Below are positions 41,270-50,233 of a stretch of 64,000 nt of DNA, in pieces. The DNA comes from Candidatus Bathyarchaeota archaeon (GTDB taxonomy: Archaea > Thermoproteota > Bathyarchaeia > Bathyarchaeales > Bathycorpusculaceae). The position numbers and the translations under genes are program-made. The notes beneath the pieces are model-generated. The model made no database searches, was not told where the DNA came from, and saw nothing but the letters and a program-made list of their open reading frames with translations. Position 1 is the stretch's first letter; every line of letters begins with the position of its first letter. The stretch is from the NCBI GenBank assembly GCA_018396675.1, contig JAGTQX010000010.1, positions 1 to 64,000 on the forward strand, written 5' to 3'.

Positions 41270-43288
41270 TTAAAGCACCTTGAATATCATGTAATTATAA
41301 CCGTTGAGCATTTGGTCGTAAACTTTCTCAAATTTTGCAGAATCCATGAAAAATTGAACATTTATTCTGAAATTGTTCTCGATGGCGAACATTCTTTCAT
41401 ATTTTGTTACCACTATGAAGTTTACGCCATATGCCTTAATTAGCGTGTAGTTGCCCTTAAACATCTCTATCACGTCTTTTTTAACTTCTTGAACGCGGCT
41501 CCAGTCTATCCCGTGGCTCCAAAGCCATCCCTCATAGCCCAAAACTATTTGTCTGCCCGCAATCGTAACCACTGGATGAAGATAATGTGTGCTTGTTAAA
41601 AAGAGCGATTCAGGAGGAGTGTTCTCTCTTATCCAGTCTGCAAAAGCAACGTCATCGTCAGACCACATCAGATAACTTTCCTGAAAAGCCTTTGCGTGGC
41701 TTAAAAAGCCTGTTGCCATGCTAAAAAAGAGTATAACCACCACAGCTATGGATGCGAAGGCTTTTCTTAAAAACGGTTTATTGAACACGCACAAAAAGGT
41801 GCGTTTGAAGTTTGGAAGCTCTTGCGGAAGCCTCGCGATTTCGATAATGCCATACGCTGCGACTATCACTGTGAGCATGTGCCATTGCATGAAAATCTTG
41901 TAATTATCCCAGTCCCACGGTTGAAACCTTACAAAGTTTCCTAAAACGAAAAGCGTGATGTACGGCGAATAAAATTGTCTAACAAGCCTATCCGATTTTA
42001 GAAGTCCGATGGCAAATGGCACTATTATTAGGCCTATGTTCATCAGCCAAAATTTGGCAAGTATCGAGATGCTTCCGACAGTAGACGCGATTATACTTAA
42101 AGGCGTGCTCCAATCTAACGCTTTCATTTTCGCCAAGTTTTCATTAAGCCAACCAATAGTTAAGCCCATAAACCCGCCTCTGACCTGCGTTTGAATAATG
42201 AGCACTTGTGGAAGCGCCAAAAGCGCTAATGGAACCAGAAAGTAAGCGGCGAATTTCGCGTCTTTTTTGAACTCGAAGATTAAGAAGAAGAACACGACGG
42301 ACACAGCTATAAACGAGTGCGGATGAACGCTCGGAAGAACACCGGACAAAATTCCGGCAAAAACAAGCTCTCGCGTGCTTCCCGAGTTTTGAAGCGCATA
42401 AAGCACAAGTATGTAAACAACCAGTGAAATGCCGATTCCAAGCATGCTGGATCTTTGAGGCATAAGCATGACTGCAATTGGGTTTCCGAAACGCATTTCA
42501 GGTAAAGGTGAAATGCTTGAGCCAGAATAGTCTGTTGGTAAACTTGTTATCCACTTCATAAAATCACCGTAGTTTACGGCGTCGTTAATCGCGTAAATTA
42601 TGCCCATGTTTCCGGCAAAGAAAAACATTAACGCAGAAAGCACTCCAACATATCTTTTCTTGATTAATCTTGAGGCTAAAGAAGCCACCAAGTAAAGGGT
42701 TGAAGCTTGTAAAAGCACGTTTGGAATTATTATGCTGCTTCTAAGGTCGAAGCCTGTTTTAATCAGGATTGAGGAAAGGAAGTCGACCATGAAAGGGTAG
42801 TTCATCGAAGCGTTAACCATTATTGGATATTGGGGTGGAAAATTGTCTCTGTAAGCGAATGAGTTGATTACTGAAACGTGAAAGCTGTAGTCGCCTTGAA
42901 TAAACAGTGAACCGTATAAAGCGTTGGAGTTGTCACTCGCCAAAACGCATTTGAGGTTGAGAGCGGAAAAAGCCGCAATTGCAAACAGCAGCACAATCAA
43001 ATTTTCGGTTCTTACTGCCTTGTCGATGGGGTTTCCACCTAAAGTTTTTCGCCATTTAAAAATGCTTACAGCAGCAATTGTAATGCAGACTAAACCTGCA
43101 ATGATGCTTAGGAAATTAAGTGTTTTTTGTATGCTCGAGAAGACGTAAATGAGTATTGTTGATGTGGTGCATCCGACAATTATTGAGAAGCATACGCGTT
43201 CTTCCAAAGTGAAAATTATTTTTAAAAGCGTTGAAATTGCCAAGCCAAATACTGTGCTAAGAATTATCTGCAGGATTCCTAGAAACAT
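41270..43288 (-). CDS. Large polytopic membrane protein, GT-C glycosyltransferase-like
   Basis: 672 residues with about a dozen helices and a final soluble domain. An extracytoplasmic loop after the second or third helix (SVINSFAYRDNFPPQYPIMV) carries acidic residues, and the tail has WSDDDVAFADWIRENTPPES, common in membrane mannosyl/oligosaccharyl-type transferases that use lipid-linked sugars. Substrate and reaction are not determinable. It is not clearly STT3 (no WWDYG). Confidence 0.65.
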   Translation of the reverse strand: MFLGILQIILSTVFGLAISTLLKIIFTLEERVCFSIIVGCTTSTILIYVFSSIQKTLNFLSIIAGLVCITIAAVSIFKWRKTLGGNPIDKAVRTENLIVLLFAIAAFSALNLKCVLASDNSNALYGSLFIQGDYSFHVSVINSFAYRDNFPPQYPIMVNASMNYPFMVDFLSSILIKTGFDLRSSIIIPNVLLQASTLYLVASLASRLIKKRYVGVLSALMFFFAGNMGIIYAINDAVNYGDFMKWITSLPTDYSGSSISPLPEMRFGNPIAVMLMPQRSSMLGIGISLVVYILVLYALQNSGSTRELVFAGILSGVLPSVHPHSFIAVSVVFFFLIFEFKKDAKFAAYFLVPLALLALPQVLIIQTQVRGGFMGLTIGWLNENLAKMKALDWSTPLSIIASTVGSISILAKFWLMNIGLIIVPFAIGLLKSDRLVRQFYSPYITLFVLGNFVRFQPWDWDNYKIFMQWHMLTVIVAAYGIIEIARLPQELPNFKRTFLCVFNKPFLRKAFASIAVVVILFFSMATGFLSHAKAFQESYLMWSDDDVAFADWIRENTPPESLFLTSTHYLHPVVTIAGRQIVLGYEGWLWSHGIDWSRVQEVKKDVIEMFKGNYTLIKAYGVNFIVVTKYERMFAIENNFRINVQFFMDSAKFEKVYDQMLNGYNYMIFKVL

Positions 43289-43380
43289 TTGCTGTCACCA
43301 TAAACCGTAGTTCAGTCTAATAGTTATAAAGACTTTTACGCATGGATGAATGATTAAAATAACAGATTTGAAAACGCGAT

Positions 43381-43818
43381 GTGTATTGGTTTATGCGCGG
43401 CATGAAAAATAAAGGCGTAGTTCAATTCGTAGGCGTTGTTGAAAAAGTCGAGGGAGAAAAAGCGGAAATACGGATTTTCCAAAAGTTCTGCAGCGGACTT
43501 AAGGGAATAGAAGGTTTCTCTCACTTAATCGTACTTTATTGGATTCATTTACGCAACAGCGAGGAGGAAAGGCGAACATTGCTGGTTTTTCCAAGAAGAC
43601 ACACTGCGAAAACGGAGACTGGAGTCTTCGCGTGTAGAAGTCCATCGCGTCCAAACCCCATAGGCTTGTGCGTCGTGGAACTATTAAAGAGGGAAAACTG
43701 CGTTTTGACGGTTAAGGGATTAGACGCTTTAGAAGGTTCGCCGATAATAGATGTTAAACCATATATCCCGCGGACAGACTCCGTTCACAATGCACGCCTT
43801 CCAGAATGGGCAAACTAG
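43381..43818 (+). CDS. trmO: tRNA (N6-threonylcarbamoyladenosine) methyltransferase TrmO-like (TsaA/YaeB)
   Basis: A single TrmO beta-barrel domain: GVVEKVEGEKAEIRIFQKFCSGLKGIEGFSHLIVLYWIH, RRHTAKTETGVFACRSPSRPNPIG with the invariant RSPxRPNPIG motif, and GSPIIDVKPYIPRTDS. It methylates t6A37 in tRNA in characterised homologues. Starts at GTG 43381, ATG 43393 or ATG 43402; the last gives the most typical N-terminus. Confidence 0.92.
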   Translation: MYWFMRGMKNKGVVQFVGVVEKVEGEKAEIRIFQKFCSGLKGIEGFSHLIVLYWIHLRNSEEERRTLLVFPRRHTAKTETGVFACRSPSRPNPIGLCVVELLKRENCVLTVKGLDALEGSPIIDVKPYIPRTDSVHNARLPEWAN

Positions 43819-43939
43819 CAAACCAGAAACCGAAAATGGGGACAAATAGAGGAGGCGTTCACTCTGCCTCATGATGATTTTTTATGAATAACATTTTATA
43901 GCAACTAAACAGTAGCATTTATATTAGAAAGGATGAGGC

Positions 43940-44734
43940 ATGACGCAAGCAACTATAACCACAGCAGATTTGCATGCCGTTAAGTTAATGGGAGTTTCAA
44001 AACGGTACGGAAACGTGACAGCGGTTGATTACTTGGATTTAGAGGTTAAGAAGGGTGAAATACTTGGTCTTCTCGGTCCTAATGGTTCCGGCAAATCAAC
44101 GACAATAAAAATGGTTTTGGGAATTGTTAAACCTGACACGGGAGCAGTAAATGTTTTAGGCATTAATGTTGGAGACGATCCAATAACGGTTAAACGTCGA
44201 ATAGGCTACGTTCCTGAAGCGCCACGCATCTACGAGTTTTTGACCGGACTCGAGTTTCTGGATTTCACAGGAGACGTTTACGGAATGAGCCTCGAAGAGA
44301 AAAAAAGGCGAATAGAAGAATTTCTTAAGGCTTTGGATTTGGAGGGACGCGAAGGCGATATGATAAGCTCCTACTCGGAAGGAATGAAGCAAAAAGTAGT
44401 CATAATATCGGCACTCATGCACCGGCCGGAGCTTCTGCTTTTAGATGAGCCTTTAAGCGGTTTAGACCCTAAATCGGCGAGAATTGTGAAGGATTTGCTC
44501 CGTGAGTTAGCCTCTCAAGGCGTTACAACAATAATGTCAACGCATGTTCTGGAAATAGCCCAAGCAATGTGCGACCGAATAGCAATAATGTACAATGGAA
44601 GACTATTAGCGTTAGGCACAATGCGTGAGCTTAGGCAGAAAGCTAAAATGCCCGAGTCAGGGCTTGAGGATATTTTCCTCAAGCTTACTGGAACAGGCGA
44701 CGTTAAGCCTGTGGTTGAGGCGTTGACAAAGTGA
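43940..44734 (+). CDS. ABC transporter ATP-binding protein (ABC-2 system 1)
   Basis: 264 residues: Walker A GPNGSGKST, signature YSEGMKQKVV, Walker B LLLLDEPLSGLDP and the switch His in STHVLEIAQ. It energises the permease immediately downstream (stop and start overlap by 4 bases). The substrate is unknown; DrrA-like exporters of lipids or drugs have this form. Confidence 0.94.
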   Translation: MTQATITTADLHAVKLMGVSKRYGNVTAVDYLDLEVKKGEILGLLGPNGSGKSTTIKMVLGIVKPDTGAVNVLGINVGDDPITVKRRIGYVPEAPRIYEFLTGLEFLDFTGDVYGMSLEEKKRRIEEFLKALDLEGREGDMISSYSEGMKQKVVIISALMHRPELLLLDEPLSGLDPKSARIVKDLLRELASQGVTTIMSTHVLEIAQAMCDRIAIMYNGRLLALGTMRELRQKAKMPESGLEDIFLKLTGTGDVKPVVEALTK

Positions 44735-46422
44735 ACTGGAAAACCGTTTTAAGGCTAGTAAGCATAGACGTTAAATCTTCCCGAATGATTAGGGGAACCA
44801 GTATCAGCAAAATACTAGAAAACAAGATTTTGACATACGCGTTATATGTTGGGGCATGCCTATGCGGATTGCTTGTAGGATGGCTTATTGGAAACCTCTA
44901 TGACGGGATGCCCGATGAAGCTTCAAGGAAAATTATTTTTGACGGCGCAGTAAGCCTATTCGTAACGCTTCCAACTCTGGCGCTTATTTATGGGCTTGTG
45001 TTTACGCAGATGAGTCAAATTCAACGAATCGGCGCGAAGGTTATAATTCAACCTTTATATTGGTATCCAATAACCTGGGAAGAACATACATTAGCGTCTG
45101 TGATAGCCAGTCTCATCGGTGCACCGCTGATAATCACGGTTTTCGTGTGCTCGCTGGCTCTGGTTGCGTCAGCGTTTTTGGGGCTTTTGCCTTTGGCGGT
45201 TTGCATGGTTCTCGCTTTACTTGGCAGCCTTTTATCGTCAAGCATAACAACCGAAATCGTTAAAGTTCTTCAAGTTAGAGTTTCTGGAGCAGTTACAAAA
45301 GCTGCTGGCAGAACTGCAGTTTGGATTAGGCTTCTGGGAACGCTAATCTTTCTTATAGCATTTTACGTTATCTATTTCACGATTGTCTACGGCGCTTCTT
45401 TTCCAGCACTAATAGAGTCTTTGGCTGGTGGACAGCGAACACTCTGGTTTATCCCTTACCTCTGGTTTGGCATAAGCCTATCCGCGTTTGTCAGCGGTTT
45501 AAGCCTAGAAACCATAGCTTTTTCTCTCGCATCCATAGGCTTCATTTACGTGCTTTTCGCCGCCGCCGTCCGTTTAAACGCCAAATTCGGCTTGTACGAG
45601 GCACCGTCAATAACCATATCACGCGGAGAATATGTTCCAAAAACCGGTTTACTGGGCAAACTTGGCTTCTCATCTCTGGAGGCAGCCATCATAAGGAAGG
45701 ATTTTAAGGCGTTCACTCGTCGCCGCGAGTTAATGTACATTTTCATTGTGCCAATAGTCTTCATTATTATGCCGATTCTCTCGTCAATGCAGGGAACCAT
45801 GGACTCTGCGTCGTCAACCCTATACTCATTCATGTTCGTCTACATTACATTGCTTCCTGGAACATTGATGGCGGTTTCTCTTGGCGGCATACTAACCGGT
45901 TCGGAGGGAAGCGGTATATGGTACATTTACGCTTCGCCAATATCTGCCAAAAGCTTTGTGAAAGCCAAATATTTCTTTACAGTTTCCTTCAGCCTAACAG
46001 TGACGATAATATGTTCAATATTTGCTACATTCTGGTTTACGCCTTCGCTGCGTGCAGCTCTTGTCGGCTTAATCGAGGGCGTCCTCCTTGTGTTTGCTTT
46101 AAGCATGGTTGCAATAAGCTTTGGGATAAAAGGCGCAGACTTCACTGAACTGCCTAGACCCAGAATGGTTAACCCTCTTTGGAACCTTGTGAATTTGGCG
46201 GTTTGCTTCGTCCTAGCCATCGCCATTCTTTTGCCTGTAATCCCATACGCCTTAAGCGCCCTGTTTAAATTCTTTCTTACGCCAGTGGAAATTGTGCCAG
46301 TTTCAGACGCTTATTTGGGCGTTGCTTTGCTCATAAGCGCCGTCATAGCATCAGCAATATTTCTTGTTTTCCGCCACATAGCCGTCAAAAACGCAGAAAA
46401 CCTGTTCGCAAAAATTGAGTAA
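44731..46422 (+). CDS. ABC-2 permease (system 1)
   Basis: 563 residues, about twelve hydrophobic segments. The N-terminal cytosolic part is followed by helices such as LYVGACLCGLLVGWLIGNL and LPTLALIYGLVFTQMS; the pattern of two six-helix halves suits a large ABC-2-type or ABC-exporter subunit. GTG 44731 overlaps the ATPase stop, so stoichiometric translation is likely. Confidence 0.85.
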   Translation: MNWKTVLRLVSIDVKSSRMIRGTSISKILENKILTYALYVGACLCGLLVGWLIGNLYDGMPDEASRKIIFDGAVSLFVTLPTLALIYGLVFTQMSQIQRIGAKVIIQPLYWYPITWEEHTLASVIASLIGAPLIITVFVCSLALVASAFLGLLPLAVCMVLALLGSLLSSSITTEIVKVLQVRVSGAVTKAAGRTAVWIRLLGTLIFLIAFYVIYFTIVYGASFPALIESLAGGQRTLWFIPYLWFGISLSAFVSGLSLETIAFSLASIGFIYVLFAAAVRLNAKFGLYEAPSITISRGEYVPKTGLLGKLGFSSLEAAIIRKDFKAFTRRRELMYIFIVPIVFIIMPILSSMQGTMDSASSTLYSFMFVYITLLPGTLMAVSLGGILTGSEGSGIWYIYASPISAKSFVKAKYFFTVSFSLTVTIICSIFATFWFTPSLRAALVGLIEGVLLVFALSMVAISFGIKGADFTELPRPRMVNPLWNLVNLAVCFVLAIAILLPVIPYALSALFKFFLTPVEIVPVSDAYLGVALLISAVIASAIFLVFRHIAVKNAENLFAKIE

Positions 46423-46501
46423 CGCAACCCACCACAAAACCAAAAATTTAACTCCCAAGCCGCCACCTTTATATTTGAACATTCCACGGAGCAAAAAAAT
46501 A

Positions 46502-47443
46502 ATGAAACATGCAATAGAAACAGTTGGACTAACAAAACGTTACGGCTCACTAACCGCAGTAAACAAGCTTGACTTAAAAGTTGAACACGGCACAGTCCAC
46601 GGTTTTCTTGGACCAAACGGCGCCGGCAAGACTACCACAATAAAAATTTTGATGGGGTTATTGAGACCTGATGAAGGCACAATCAAAATTCTTGATCGCG
46701 AAATACGCGGAGACACCCCAGAAGCTCGTCTAAAGGTGGGCTACATGCCCGAGCTTCCAAGGTTTCCAAAGCATTTGAAAGGATGGGAGCTGCTGGACAT
46801 TTATGGAAAAATGTATGGAATGACCACACAGCAGAGAGGAGAACAGATACCGAAACTTTTGGAAATGGTTGGGCTTAAAGGCAGAGAAAAAGACCTCATT
46901 GGAAAGTATAGTAAAGGAATGCAGCAGCGTTTAGGCATTGCACAAGCGCTGTTGAATGAGCCAGAGCTGGTCATTCTGGATGAGCCAAGCCTAGGCTTGG
47001 ACCCCGTTGGCATGGTTGAGGTTAGAGAGCTAGTAAGGGAAATCGCTAAAGAAGGCAGAACCGTCTTCTTGTCTTCACATTTGCTTTTTGAGGTTGAACA
47101 AGTCTGCACGCACATAACCATAATCCATAAAGGAGTAGCCCTAGCCTCAGACACTATTCAAAACATTTACAGCAAGCTTTCGGGATCATCAACGTTGCAT
47201 GTTGAGCTTGCAACCCCATCAGACATAATCGTTGAAGCCTTAAAGAAACTTTCATTCGTGTCAGACGTGACGCCTGATGGAAACATGTTAACAATAGAAT
47301 TGAAAACAAACGACGATGTTAGACCACAAATCTCTCAAGAGATAACGAAACTTGGAGGAGTAATAGTTTCAATGAACTTAAAGGGGCAGACGCTAGAAGA
47401 TGTTTTTATGCAGCTTATAACGAAAACTGGAGGAGAAAAGTGA
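46502..47443 (+). CDS. ABC transporter ATP-binding protein (ABC-2 system 2)
   Basis: About 313 residues from ATG 46502; the tracked start 46415 lies inside the preceding permease gene. Walker A GPNGAGKTT, signature YSKGMQQRLG, Walker B LVILDEPSLGLDP, His switch SSHLLFEVE. The ~80-residue C-terminal extension (DDVRPQISQEITKLGG) is typical of drug/antibiotic or lipid exporter ATPases. It is a paralog of the first ATPase with a second permease directly after it. Confidence 0.94.
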   Translation: MKHAIETVGLTKRYGSLTAVNKLDLKVEHGTVHGFLGPNGAGKTTTIKILMGLLRPDEGTIKILDREIRGDTPEARLKVGYMPELPRFPKHLKGWELLDIYGKMYGMTTQQRGEQIPKLLEMVGLKGREKDLIGKYSKGMQQRLGIAQALLNEPELVILDEPSLGLDPVGMVEVRELVREIAKEGRTVFLSSHLLFEVEQVCTHITIIHKGVALASDTIQNIYSKLSGSSTLHVELATPSDIIVEALKKLSFVSDVTPDGNMLTIELKTNDDVRPQISQEITKLGGVIVSMNLKGQTLEDVFMQLITKTGGEK

Positions 47444-47444
47444 G

Positions 47445-48383
47445 ATGCGTGAAAAAACTGGTGGAGACTGGAAAACTCGTTTTTTGGCTGTTGTAAAGTA
47501 TGAGCTTCTGTGGAATATTCGGAAGAAAAAATTCATAGGCGTAATAACCCTTGCTTTTACTCTTGCGACGCTCTCGTTGGTTTTGCCAGTTGCCCTAAGC
47601 AACATGAGTGGCGGAGAGCTTGAAGCGAATCCGGAATACGTTATCAGCACCGGAGCGGGAATTGGTGGACTTGGCATGTTCCTCTTCGCAGTTGTAATGG
47701 TCATGAACAGCATTTCAGGCGAGTTTGAAAGCGGCACAATTGTGCCACTCTTGACGAAGCCAGTTTCAAGGACGACTGTTTTTCTCGGCAAGCTTCTCGC
47801 AGCTTTTATAACGCTTCTTTCAGCCTACGCCAGCTTGTTCATCTATATGACAGTTGGAGGATGGATAATTTACGGACCGCAAAACGACCTCTACCTTCTG
47901 CCGCTCTCGCTGCTTGGAACAATCATCAGCACACTTGTGTGGATGGCGATAGTCCTAGCCATTGGAACAATTTCAAAAAGTTCTTTACTTGCCGCGCTTG
48001 GAACCTTCGGCATTTTTATGGCGTTAACCATAAGCTCTCCTATAATCTCGTTTTTCACAAACCAAGCTTGGATCATGCATTATCTGCCTGGAAGCGGCGC
48101 ATACGGCTTAATCCAAATTCAAACCGAAATTCAAGGAGTGCCAGTAATAAAAAGCATATCGGCATTAACTGGAACAGACAGCATTGCCGCCAACCTTGTC
48201 AATTATGCACGTTATCCATCGGCGAACGTGACCTTCTATAGTTTAAGCAGCAACCCGCTGGAGCCAATCACAGAACCCTTATCCTTTATACTTTTAAGAT
48301 CGCTTGCAGTGGCATCCGCTTACATTATAGGCTTCTTATTTGCCGCTTGGTACTTCTTCAAACGGACGCAAGTGCTCGAATAA
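47445..48383 (+). CDS. ABC-2 permease (system 2)
   Basis: 312 residues with six helices: FLAVVKYELLWNIRKKKFIGVITLAFTLATL at the start and MNSISGEFESGTIVPLLTKPVSRTTVFLGKLLAAF, the conserved ABC-2 family block. It starts one base after the ATPase stop. A PVIKSISALTG loop region lies outside. Substrate unknown. Confidence 0.9.
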   Translation: MREKTGGDWKTRFLAVVKYELLWNIRKKKFIGVITLAFTLATLSLVLPVALSNMSGGELEANPEYVISTGAGIGGLGMFLFAVVMVMNSISGEFESGTIVPLLTKPVSRTTVFLGKLLAAFITLLSAYASLFIYMTVGGWIIYGPQNDLYLLPLSLLGTIISTLVWMAIVLAIGTISKSSLLAALGTFGIFMALTISSPIISFFTNQAWIMHYLPGSGAYGLIQIQTEIQGVPVIKSISALTGTDSIAANLVNYARYPSANVTFYSLSSNPLEPITEPLSFILLRSLAVASAYIIGFLFAAWYFFKRTQVLE

Positions 48384-48391
48384 AAAAGGGG

Positions 48392-48847
48392 CTAGTATCT
48401 AATGCTGAGATAAAGCAGAACGAAAAGCGCCGCGAACGTGAATAGGTCCGGCAGAAGCGCGAATGGTCCTAAACCGAACAGCCTAAAGCCGAAGGCGCGT
48501 ATCACTATTGGGTTAGATGAGAGGGCGTACAAGAGCAGAATCACTGAGAATATTATGAGGCCAGCCGTGAATTCTGAACGTGTCTTTCTGTATATGTCAG
48601 CATAGATAATCAGCAGAAAAACCAGCAGAGTTATGTTGATTGTGGAAACCACTGTTTTAGCTATGTAGTAGAATTCTATGTCGCCTGGAATCTCAAACGG
48701 CGGGAATTCTGGGTGTTGCCATGGAAGACGTGGAGACCAAAAGGTTGAGGCTGCCCATATGGCGGCTAGTATGCCTACGGCTAAAAGAACTGGAATGAGT
48801 ATTAACAGTAGCAACGTTCGCGTTTTCTGGTTCATTTGCTGGTTCAT
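48392..48847 (-). CDS. Four-helix membrane protein beside a winged-helix regulator
   Basis: About 151 residues. ATG 48847 is chosen over the tracked 48877 because a perfect GGAGGT lies seven bases upstream. Four hydrophobic spans are visible (LLLLILIPVLLAVGILAAIW, TLLVFLLIIYADIY, LIIFSVILLLYALS, FTFAALFVLLYLSI). No family recognised. It is convergent with the ABC permease and co-directional with the HTH gene 17 bases upstream, suggesting a regulator-effector pair. Confidence 0.7.
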   Translation of the reverse strand: MNQQMNQKTRTLLLLILIPVLLAVGILAAIWAASTFWSPRLPWQHPEFPPFEIPGDIEFYYIAKTVVSTINITLLVFLLIIYADIYRKTRSEFTAGLIIFSVILLLYALSSNPIVIRAFGFRLFGLGPFALLPDLFTFAALFVLLYLSIRY

Positions 48848-48864
48848 TCGTTTTACCTCCTTTT

Positions 48865-49167
48865 CTACTTTTTCCAAATTTTCTTCAAAATTTCCTCGAA
48901 CAAAGCATAATTCTCCTCCATAACTGGAGATAGGAAATACGTTTTGCCATATCCTTCACCTGCAGAAACGATTAGCCTATTTTTTTCAAGGACCTCAAGA
49001 TGGTGCCTTATCGTTCTATAATCCAGTTTAAGCATGCCCGCCAGCTGATTCGCGTTCTGCGGAGCATCCTTTAACGCTTCAATTATTCTTGCCCGTGTTA
49101 AGCCGCCCCGTGTGCCAGCGATGAGCCAACCGAGCAAATACTTAAGTGGACGCGCGCTAGCAGACAT
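48865..49167 (-). CDS. Winged-helix (ArsR-like) transcriptional regulator
   Basis: 100 residues. RARIIEALKDAPQNANQLAGMLKLDYRTIRHHLEVLEKNRLI is a classic ArsR/MarR-type winged helix, followed by a wing (SAGEGYGKTYFLSP) and a C-terminal helix. No metal-binding Cys/His set is seen, so it probably senses something else. Likely controls the adjacent membrane protein and possibly the ABC cluster. Confidence 0.88.
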   Translation of the reverse strand: MSASARPLKYLLGWLIAGTRGGLTRARIIEALKDAPQNANQLAGMLKLDYRTIRHHLEVLEKNRLIVSAGEGYGKTYFLSPVMEENYALFEEILKKIWKK

Positions 49168-49310
49168 GCATACCGCCTAAACTGGCTAAACCTTATTCTG
49201 ATTTAATAATAAAAGTGTGTCTTCCCAAACTGTGGTTTATGGATTATGGCTGCATTCTGATATAATCTGGAAAAACCTTTACTAACAACCTTTTCGCGTT
49301 AATATCTGAT

Positions 49311-49372
49311 GGTTGGGGATGGGGAAACAATTTTTTCCTCTCCTTTCTCCCCCTTTTTGATCATCCCCAACC
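49311..49372. repeat. Long-range inverted repeat, possible structured leader RNA or terminator
   Basis: ggttggggatg (49311-49321) and catccccaacc (49362-49372) are perfect 11-base complements enclosing 40 bases. Inside, ggggaaa and tttctcccc can extend the stem. It lies in the 364-base gap between the winged-helix gene and the secreted-protein gene, 160 bases before the latter; the gap otherwise shows no gene. Function unknown. Confidence 0.55.
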
Positions 49373-49531
49373 GTTACCCAAAAACTGCGTTAGTAGGTTA
49401 CATTTTTGTTTAATAGTTGTAATTAAATGTGAATAGATTTGGTGTTAATTTTGAAAATTGCTTAATAAAACCACCATGCCTTGGGTATCAAGGTGCGCGC
49501 ACCCTTTCAATAAGTAATGGAGGTGATGTAA

Positions 49532-50053
49532 ATAGACAAAAGAAAAAGTTTGATTCTACTATCGGTTGTGATTGCAGCTGCAGTCATAAGCGGCATCGTT
49601 TTAAACGCATATTCTTCAGCTGTCAGCGCATCACCAGTTGGTGAAGGGACAGTGCAAGGATTACTTGCGCGGAACGGTTTAGGCCTTGAGGGTTTAAACA
49701 ATGGCAACTTTACAGCGGACATGTTTCCGTCAGCGCGTGGCGGAATGCGTGGTCATGGATGCGGCGGATTTTTAATTGAGGTCAGTGAGGAATTTAAGGA
49801 AAACGTGATCAGCATAGCTGAAAACGACAGTGATGTGCAGAGTTTGCTGAATGAAGGATACAATATCACACAAGTGAAACCTATGATAAAAATGGTGGTT
49901 GAGGGCGACGGTAGCGTCACAACAAAGGCAACAAGCGCAGTCTTGACGCTTGAGAAGGATACAACTGGGCGAGCAACCGTTTGGGTAGACCTAGAGCAGG
50001 GAAAAGTAACAAAAATAGCCATAATGACATTAACAGTCATTGACAAATCCTAA
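49532..50053 (+). CDS. Small membrane-anchored or secreted protein, function unknown
   Basis: About 173 residues. A strong GGAGGTGA at 49519-49526 sits five bases before an in-frame ATA (49532), which would give xDKRKSLILLSVVIAAAVIS: positive residues then a membrane helix, as expected for a signal anchor. The tracked TTG (49550) would lose the positive charges. The exported part has a Gly-rich GGMRGHGCGGFLIEV and a beta-rich C-terminus (ATVWVDLEQGKVTKIAIM). It lies upstream of a MacB-like ABC pair and an HtrA protease. Confidence 0.7.
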   Translation: MDKRKSLILLSVVIAAAVISGIVLNAYSSAVSASPVGEGTVQGLLARNGLGLEGLNNGNFTADMFPSARGGMRGHGCGGFLIEVSEEFKENVISIAENDSDVQSLLNEGYNITQVKPMIKMVVEGDGSVTTKATSAVLTLEKDTTGRATVWVDLEQGKVTKIAIMTLTVIDKS

Positions 50054-50233
50054 AAACCATTTAAGTAATGAAACACTGCTCTCTTTCCCCTATTTTTGGT
50101 TAATGTTATGGCTTTGATACCGCCTTCTCATATCATGCAGATTGGGAGTTAATTTTGGTCTAATTTTGAAAAATCCTAATATTTCACGCGACGTTCGAGT
50201 CAACAAACTTAGAATACGCCGAACGGTGAGAAC

